From Gentiana macrophylla (taxonomy: Eukaryota > Streptophyta > Magnoliopsida > Gentianales > Gentianaceae), in assembly GCA_026214975.1 (NCBI GenBank), contig JAOBSW010000361.1:248001-312000 (forward strand): DNA of 64,000 bases. Reading direction: 5' to 3'. The notes under the pieces are model-generated. The model was not told the origin of the DNA. It did not search any database and was given only the letters and a program-made list of their open reading frames with translations. Made by a program: the position numbers and the translations under genes. Within the stretch, counting starts at the first letter, position 1, and every line of letters starts with the position of its first letter. Below are positions 56,579 to 64,000 of this stretch, in pieces.

Positions 56579-59500
56579 TCTACGGGTTACTTTTATAATT
56601 CCTTTTTATTTGAGGGGGCAATAATATAAATTTTTCCTACCCACACACATATTGCATGGTACATAGAGCCTACAAACATCATACCAAAACATAGGGGAGG
56701 GGTGAGGAGGGAAAGGGAGGGGATGTAAATAGTTCGGGTCTTTAAGTCCTTCATCCTTGCAAACATTTTGTGTTTCCTTCTTTTCAGTTCTCAATTACCA
56801 CAGCACACAATCGTTGAATTCATTAAAACATGTCTTACCTGACAAAAGAAATAAATCCTTAATTGTCAATATTCAATGCTAAGAATATTTTATGACCAGA
56901 CTTTATAGGGCCCAGAAATTCACCACAAATAGTACATATAACTCCATGCATGTTGAAGCGTGTTGTGTTTAAATATTTTAATTGCTCGACTCCCTAACGA
57001 CTTAAGCTACTTTAATACCATGTTCAATTACCATCTCCCAAAAGCTTAAGCTGTTAAGGAGCTGAGCAATTCAATTATTTAAACACAACATACTATAACA
57101 CACATGAAGATAGTATGACCCAACCACTTTGTTTTCACTTCACACACATTTATCATGTCCAAGTGTTGGGCCTCCTTATTGGCCCCGTATACCCTTTAAT
57201 TGTCATTTGTGTCTCATGTGGGCTCAAACTTTTAGCGTTAGGCCCACACTTGAGGGCGTGTTGCGTTTTAAACATGTCAACAATTCCCATCTAAATTAAC
57301 ATCTTCAGCACATTTCAAAAGGAAAAAATTTTTTTTGGGGGATGGGGTAGACAGGACGGGCCACAAGTAAATTTCTCTACAAGTTGGCATGATGTATGAC
57401 CTTAAATAGTCCGTATTGCACGTCAAATGCTGCTCTAGTAACAGTCTCCATAAAGTCTTTGAAAATACCACCACCATCTATACCAGCTTCCTCTGCTCCA
57501 AATTCATTGACAAAAGTAATTCGTATCTGAATGAGACAAAGATAAACAACAATAGGATTTCTTGAGAAAAAGGAAGATGACCAAAGTGAAAAGCATAAGA
57601 ATGTCTGTCACGGGCATAACAATGCTCAGGCTTGAAGCTTTTAGCATAAAAACCTAAAAATGCAGATACCATAAGGATAGAACATCACCTGTCCCCGGAG
57701 ATCCTCTTCAGATAAGGCATTCAGCTGGCGAATGCATCTTCTAATATATGATCTCTCCATTACCCTAAATCTGTTCCTAGCAATGGATGCATGCGCTGCA
57801 CTTCTTTCTTTGACAGCAGTGAGATGTGACTGGTGGATCAAAAGGAAAATTGGTTCCACAACCATCCAATGATAATGTTACAAAGGTAGTTTAGACAAAT
57901 AACACATGATGCAGTCTGGAAGAAAACTCTTGAAGTACGGAACAACTATCTCATTTCTTTTGTTTAAAAATTGAAGACAAAACCTGAATTGGAAAAGGAA
58001 TGCATCAGGTAGCTACTCACAGAAAATATTTTAGCTCTGCCCGTGAATGGAACGAGAAAAGGAGCTAGTTTTAATATGTCATTCGCTCTTGTGTTTTCTG
58101 TCGATGCCTGGATAAAGTTTAAGCCAAAATGAAAAAATTGGTCAGCAGCAGAGAATGTTAAAGGAACCGGTGCAAGGAAATGTCCTGCCGATGCAGGATC
58201 TGGGGAAGAGTCAGGGCCATTAGGCCGATACAGTTAACAACCATTCCTTAAATTTTCAAAAAAGTTGTTACCACGGCTCAAACCCGTGAACTATGGTCGC
58301 ATGACGACTTTTACCACTTCGACTAGGTTCCTTAATCAAGAAAAAAAAACTACGTATTTTAACAGAAATGCAAAATAGGACAATGCTAATACCTGGTTCA
58401 TAAAATGGTCATTTACACCTTCGGCATGAAATTCACTTGCAGATATAAATTCCCGTCTATTGTTCCAATTTTGTAACTGAAAGGTCAATAGAAATCAGAA
58501 GAAGAATATGTTCAGCAAAGAAGCTCATGAAAACAATCAAAATTCAACTCAAAGACAAGGAGAGAGCTTTGCACCTGTGACATGAGCTCAGAGGCTGTGA
58601 CACACACTTTATGCTGAAGAAATTCAACAGGGTACCTCTTCATCATAGAGATATCATCAGGAGACTTGGAAAAATCAGGTTGTGCAACAGGATGCAGCCA
58701 AAGGAGTTGCCATAAGGCCTACAAGGAAAGAAAACATGGTGCTACTATAAGTAAGACAAAATGTTAAGTCATTGCATTGAATGTAAACTTCATCAGCAAT
58801 ATGTAACTTCAAGGACCAGATCATCTGCCTCCACAGGCACACTAACTGCTCAAGTTCCTTTTATCATTGCCTCACCAACAAATTAATTTTTTTACAGGCT
58901 CCAGATTCAGTGTTCTTGGTTATGATTTACCAAAGGACATCCAGTTGAGGCCTTTTGTACAGTCTTTCCATGGCAAGAATAAAGAAGTAATAGACAATAA
59001 ATTTATTCTTGCACCATTTATTTCATAAAAATCTCTGTAAGGTTGTTTTAATTTTTATGCATGGCACACCTAACCAATACGAAGTGTTGAGATCAATGTC
59101 CAATTTTAAGCCTGTTCCTTTTATGAACAAAACGCCATAAGGAATACTTAAAAGACCCAGCATAGCACCTAAATTAGCTGGTCTTTGTAGGGATACTACA
59201 CAAGCATACAGGGAGCTTGATACACTTCACGTAGTCATAGAAATCAAACCTGCGTACCTGAGGAGACAGACCAATACAATTATCTAAAGGCTGAACCCGA
59301 TCACGGCTTTTTTTATGCCATGTGAGAGATTTGCTCACATGGAGACATATGATAGCCTATATATAAACTAATACACTTCCAGAACTATCCACCAGCATGG
59401 AATGTCACATGTAAAACCATTCAAACCACCTTCAGCCCAAAAAAAACAATACTGCTTCCTTTCCTGAACCCAAAAAAAACCCCAGCAGTGGTGTTTTGAC

Positions 59501-62500
59501 TTCAAGAACTTACCTGCCGCAGAATAACAACCAAGCCTCTAATATCATCCAAGCGCAGAGGCTTCTCATGTTCATAAAACTCTTCATTGTCAACTATCAT
59601 GAGCATGTGCCTGGTCCACCAAATTGGGGCTCACATTAGGTATTTTCCTGAGCAAATTGCATTACAAAGATATGATAATAAAACAATACAGAGAGAATAT
59701 TACACTAGCTTAGTCTTACGTGTAAACAGGGCAGAAAACAGCCAGAGGTAACAGCCAACCCGGGGCATCATCAGGCAAATATGCTGATAGTTTGGATAAA
59801 GATGACCACTTATCATTCTCATGACAATATTTCATGAAGCTCCAAAGTATTGGGACCAGTTCTGTCCTATATGCCAGTAGAGTCATAACCCTTTCCAAGG
59901 GCAAAATGTTGAGTGTCACATGCAGGAACGCACAAGCGGCATCCACAGCTACCACCCCTTTATTGCTCAGAGCACCGCCATATGAGTCATTGGCAATGAA
60001 AACCCTCCCAATAAGACATTTACCTGATCAAAGAGGAAAAAAGAGTTAACTTATAACAAAGAGTAACTCTATTTTGGGATGAAGATCAGAGTGAAGCCAT
60101 CGGCTCAAGCAAATGCTCAGCCACAGATTCTAGCACATAAAAGTTTAGTCCCATCAAGCCATACAGGGCGTCATCATTATACATAAAGCGAGAAATAGGC
60201 CCTCATGTTGTAAACGGAAGGATTACACAACCGAATAGGACATTAAGTAGAACCCGGGTTGTCTACTCTATCATGCTACAACCAACTCTTTTTATCACCA
60301 CTATACACCATGCCTAACTAACAGTTTCCCACTGAAGTTTCACCCACAAGGCTACACGAAACACGTCCCAAGGTCTACATCTATCATATCTCTCATGATA
60401 TTCCTTTGCAGATACATGATATATTTCTGAGTTAAAAGTTCATAGAGTAGGCTAATTAAAAAGCATAAGCAAATTAAAATTGAACTTGGGCTGTTTAAAA
60501 TTTAAATATTGAAAATCTCACTGTTACCAGTGGATAAAGTAGGCCAACTATAAAAAAAAAAAAAATTGAACTCGGACTGTTTCGTCCTTCAGGATTGGAG
60601 CATAAGCTTGACTCAGACGCTAACTTAAGGCAGAACTTACACCCTGATATAAAGTATAAACTCTGCTTAATTAGCTTAAAGTTTGACCGGACTAGACTCT
60701 TTTAAATCTCTATAAAATTCCATACCAACTGTAGGAGGAAGCGGGAGTCAATGGCTTTATATATCTGCAGCTCCAAGGCCCTATTCAGAAGCACAGTTGG
60801 TTCATCACCAGAACTCAAATCATCATCATGCACATAGGGATCTGAAACAAGAGAAAAAATATCTCCAAGAATTGATTCAACGAGAACTTATTTACGGATA
60901 ATTAAAACACTCTAAAGGAAAAAAGGAAAAATTAAATGAATTACAGCTAGCATACATTCTCTGCTTTCTTCATCTGCTGGTCTGAGAGGGGGTGCTGCTT
61001 CCAATAAGAATGTCGCCACAATAGCAAAATCTATCGCCTGAAAATGAGAGATCAAGAAGGTAAAATTGGAACAACTTGCATAATCATCTCAAAAGGTGAA
61101 TTGGTGACTCTTGAATTATGGAATCAACAAAAAAAATACCATATAAAGTCCCCCATTCAAAAATTGTTGCTAACCGACGAGAAATAATAACCTACTAGAT
61201 CCTTTACAACAAAATAGGGGTAAGAAGCAATTTTATCCATCTCTGAATGTACACCCAATGGATTATTTGATCCATATTGATGCAATCTTTTGACCAGATG
61301 AAGCAAATGGGTAGCCAGTTTGTCATAATCAAATAAAAAAGGAGAATCGTCTTCGTCACACAAGATTGAATTGTATAAAGAAGCAAAAGTTGTGGATGAC
61401 TCTTATCTCTATTTCTGATTAAAATCTCTATAAAAAAATGGAATTCCCCCTTTCATAAAATCAGGCAAACAAAGCGAATGAGATCTATCACAGATAAACA
61501 ATAATCATCTCAGCCAGTTGCATAAATAAATCAGCATGAGATATATCACAGATACCCTGACAAGCAGAGACAAAAGCCATTTGCAGGCCAATACCTGAAG
61601 TCTAAGTCTATGCGGAGTGTAACCAAAATATTTTGAGCTACAATAGGACTCACTGTACTATCTTCAGTTTCCTCCTATTGATGGCTATATGATACTTTTT
61701 CACAAACTGTTTTAAGATTCTATTCTTTTCTTTTGGGTGTCTCGTCACGTGCATTTGCGTATGTGGGGGGTTAAGTTATTATAACATAACATGTTTTCTT
61801 CCACAGCAATTACAAACTACATGTATGTTTCATTTTGTTTATTTATTTTTCCTCGAGTAGACGGTGGGGCGGGGAGGGGGTGGCATCACTAAGCTTCATT
61901 CTCTAATCAGAAGCGAAGACTACTATACAAAATCATAAAATAAGCGTAGTGGTTCTTGTTGGATGATTGTGTTTAGTCTGGGGTGTCTTGTGTATATAGT
62001 TCTATTTTATGTAATAGAACTTCATGTGTGAATCTTAGGGTTAGATTAAGTGAGGGTGGTGGCCCATAAGTTGTTTAGGTTTGACTCTCATTACCTTGTT
62101 TAGCTCTTACCTCAATTCGGCGCTTTTAGTTGTATTGGACTCCTGCTTTACTTGCCTATTTAACTCATCGGTTGTCTGAGTAAGAAGAATAAGAAGAAAT
62201 TCTTCTTTTACTCTCTACCGTATTTTTCTAAAACAGGGTGACATGATCCCACAGGTGTTCAAGGAAATTGTGAAGCTTGGTTTGTATCAGCCATTCCATA
62301 GTGGTTCATCGGTTTTCACGTATCTTTGAGGCCTGCTGCAGATCTTATAACATGCATTCAGAAGGATGACTACAAAAATATGCAGCATTTTGCAGAGCGG
62401 AAATGAAACACACTTTATGAGGATTTTTGTTTTATTAGTAATATTTTTATGTTATTGCTGTTGTTTCTATCCATTTTATACTTTTACATTTGTTTAATTT

Positions 62501-63486
62501 CGTTGTTTGTACAATGATACACCAATAAATTGAAGAAAACAAAGCAAGATACGTAAGATCTAAAAGATCCCAGAGAGAAAAGCCAATGTATGAAACTATT
62601 ACCAAAGGCGCCATGGAAAAACAAGATGGGAAGCTACAGCCGAGGAGAGAGGGGGGGGGGGGCGACTAGCATTAAGATCTAAAGAATACTTACGCTAGGA
62701 CTACTCATTAAAAGCTAGCAGTACACATAGTATGAAAATGATTTTCCTACCATGTCAAATGGATCGGATCATAGCAAAAGCAACTGAAGCAGCCTCTAAT
62801 ATATTTCCCAGAAGAGTAGCATGAGAAGGAAAATCACTTGATATATCATTGGGGAGAAAATTGACCCGGTCTTTTAAGCAAACTGCCACCTGATGGAGGT
62901 ACAGGCGACTCAGGCCCGGCCTTGCAAATAACTGCAAAAAGAAAGAAGTAACATTATCATTTAAAGCCATAAATCAAGTCCCAGTGTCCCATCATGACAA
63001 GGTAAAAGGAAAGAAAGAACTGCTAGTTGACAATGACCTATACACCATAAGGTGTCCCGTGAACTAAACAGCACAACCATGGCTTACACTTACAGAAGGC
63101 CAAGAAAACGCCTCCACAGAAGGATGAGAGTGAATATGATCCAATACGACGCTTACTAGATCTTTTTTGAAAGAACCAAAGAACTATTTTTTCGGGACGA
63201 CCTCAAAGGACTATTTAACAGCCCAATTTATGTAATTTCTTTCTCCATGCAATGGCAGCAATATTACACCAAGTTGCAACAACTGTAATTAAAGTAAAGT
63301 ACCTCTCTGAGAGATGTGGAAGAGGCTGCCATAAGAAAGGAATCAGAAGGGATCTGTGAAGGAAAGCTCAACTTGGCATCCCCAATAAGACAAGTACACG
63401 GTCCTTCGCTAAACATGAGTTACAATAACTGAAAGGACTCTTTCTAAGACAGGCAAACCCTGAACTGGACCTTGAATACTTTCTTC
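51107..63486 (-). CDS. UPL6: HECT E3 ubiquitin-protein ligase UPL6, 21 exons visible, N-terminus outside window
   Basis: Exons (3' to 5'): 51107-51173, 51388-51477, 51559-51630, 51847-51920, 52873-52953, 53931-54011, 54150-54320, 55319-55385, 55902-55969, 56326-56424, 57401-57526, 57689-57829, 58021-58107, 58393-58476, 58575-58718, 59514-59610, 59720-60023, 60726-60841, 60956-61037, 62751-62931, 63303-63486; GT..AG throughout. The part seen is about 804 residues of a protein usually near 1030. The HECT domain starts at LNALSEEDLRG (exon 57689). It includes EEAGIDGGGIFKDFM, YNYLNDLPSLDPELYRHLLF and TNYAGGYH, and ends LPTAATCMNLLKLPPYR with the catalytic Cys (codon 51420-51422) and AGFDLS. The enzyme passes ubiquitin from E2 to substrate through this Cys. 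The TCMNLLKLP and GIDGGGIF forms fit UPL6 rather than UPL7. One-base frame breaks at about 59990, 62780 and 63412; corrected, the length is 2415 nt, a multiple of 3. Confidence 0.93.
54640..55130 (+). mobile_element. copia gag fragment in a UPL6 intron
   Basis: Plus strand reads MKLNDLNYHQWSQFAKVLIA followed by GKLAYLPETA (54858-54955), the 'l.g.NY..Ws...r..L.grgkl.yl.g' gag signature of copia elements. In the same frame, after a stop, comes EYVMIISWVINSMKPTIEK. It lies in the intron 54321-55318, opposite to the host gene. LTRs were not identified. Confidence 0.65.
56515..56578. repeat. (AT)n(AG)n compound microsatellite
   Basis: About 19 AT units followed by about 13 AG units in the UPL6 intron 56425-57400. 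Confidence 0.95.
58155..58345 (-). mobile_element. Au-like SINE in a UPL6 intron
   Basis: The minus strand has a tRNA-type box A (CTAGTCGAAGTGGTAAAAG), box B (CACGGGTTTGAGCCGTGG) and then a body with CTTCCCCAGATCCTGC and CTTGCACCGG. This order and wording match the angiosperm Au SINE family (tRNA-derived, pol III promoter, short tail). It sits in intron 58108-58392, in the same direction as the host gene. Target duplications not fixed. Confidence 0.65.
61038..62750. other. Large UPL6 intron with a possible solo LTR and a cDNA-like fragment
   Basis: From TGTTGGATGATTGTG (about 61957) to TTTCTAAAACA (about 62237) the sequence has LTR-like ends (TGTTGG..CA) and an inverted repeat AGTTCTATT/AATAGAACT at 61998-62021, but no target duplication. 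Directly after it, 62238-62420 reads like coding sequence on the plus strand (MIPQVFKEIVKLGLYQ; in another frame RPAADLITCIQKDDYKNMQH). I do not recognise the source. A poly-G run lies near 62651. Confidence 0.4.
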
Positions 63487-64000
63487 CTGCAAAAGCCAAG
63501 CCACACAACTGTAGCAAACCAATCATAATCTCATACTGGATAAAACCATGAACCATGGAGGTTGACACAACCAAATAAAAAGAAGGTATGGTTCACATGG
63601 CAAATGATCAGGCTGTTCAGTTATACTTCAGGGGAATGCAAGTCCACTTGTGGACGCATTTAACAAGAAGGAATTCTAGGATGTACTTTAGTGTTTGGTA
63701 CATTTACACCACAGAAGTGCTTCTGAACTTCAATCCTTTTGCAAAATAAAAGAAAAAGTGTAACTGTTAGTCACACAAACAAAAAAGATTACTATTTATC
63801 ACTTGACATTAGCATCTTTATTTTCATAGGATGGATGTATGGCATGCAAGGATTGATCTTCTCTAGAAAAATTATCATGTAGTGATAAGTTCACGCCTTT
63901 CAAAGGTGAGTTAAACTGTATAAATGATAAATTTGCAATCTTCCTAGGAATTATTAGAAGGCTTGCTAAAGTGTATAAATAATAAATTTCAATTCATCCT

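Noticed and set aside
51107..63486. Assignment of the HECT ligase to UPL7
   Set aside because: Active-site text TCMNLLKLPPYR, GIDGGGIFKDFM and the upstream exons fit UPL6; UPL7 has a different active-site surround and a longer N-terminal half.
1..64000. CRISPR arrays, bacterial operons, rRNA genes
   Set aside because: None seen; direct repeats here are transposon-related and the genes are spliced plant nuclear genes.

Overview
The window is nuclear DNA from a flowering plant, most likely a eudicot. The genes have many short exons and AT-rich introns with GT..AG borders. The conserved proteins are closest to plant families, and most of the rest is plant transposon material (Ty3/gypsy Tat lineage, Ty1/copia, Helitron, Stowaway-like and Harbinger-like MITEs, hAT-like fragments, LINE remnants, an Au-like SINE). 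I cannot name the species.

Layout. 1-540: tail of a copia element copied three times, then an 82-bp tandem repeat. 1897-2898 (-): an intact single-exon gene of the DUF1645/MAKR-like type. 4300-6640 (+): a decayed three-exon gene with a 'putative gypsy type transposon' (PF04195-like) domain and a coiled coil. 6799-18740 (+): an 11.9-kb Tat-lineage Ty3/gypsy retrotransposon with two LTRs, sense gag-PR-RT-RH-aRH-INT, and a long ORF on the opposite strand between INT and the 3' LTR. 19000-31500: a repeat-on-repeat region. It holds a 632-bp direct repeat at 19551 and 28945, arrays of an ACGACGTCGT palindrome, a minus-strand Helitron end with RPA-like exons, a Stowaway-like MITE, and a processed PPR pseudogene (26517-28598) that split a third copy of the repeat.

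33011-47326 (-) is the NEMF/RQC2 gene of ribosome-associated quality control. All 14 exons could be placed. Its sixth intron carries a full-length copia element (39498-44638) with matching 5-bp target duplications. 47540-50100 holds transposon fragments, including a LINE RNase H remnant and a Harbinger/Tourist MITE. 51107 to beyond 63486 (-) is the HECT ubiquitin ligase UPL6, with 21 exons visible and the N-terminal exons outside the window.

The two large host genes work in protein quality control: NEMF/RQC2 acts on stalled 60S subunits with nascent chains, and UPL6 is a HECT E3 ligase. I see no sign of joint regulation. Both genes have good splice sites but contain scattered one-base frame breaks, mostly at short homopolymers. 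Correcting them makes both total coding lengths multiples of three. The two Tat LTRs also differ at CAG/CTG sites that become CG. Both patterns point to residual consensus errors in a long-read assembly, so 'pseudogene' calls here need care.
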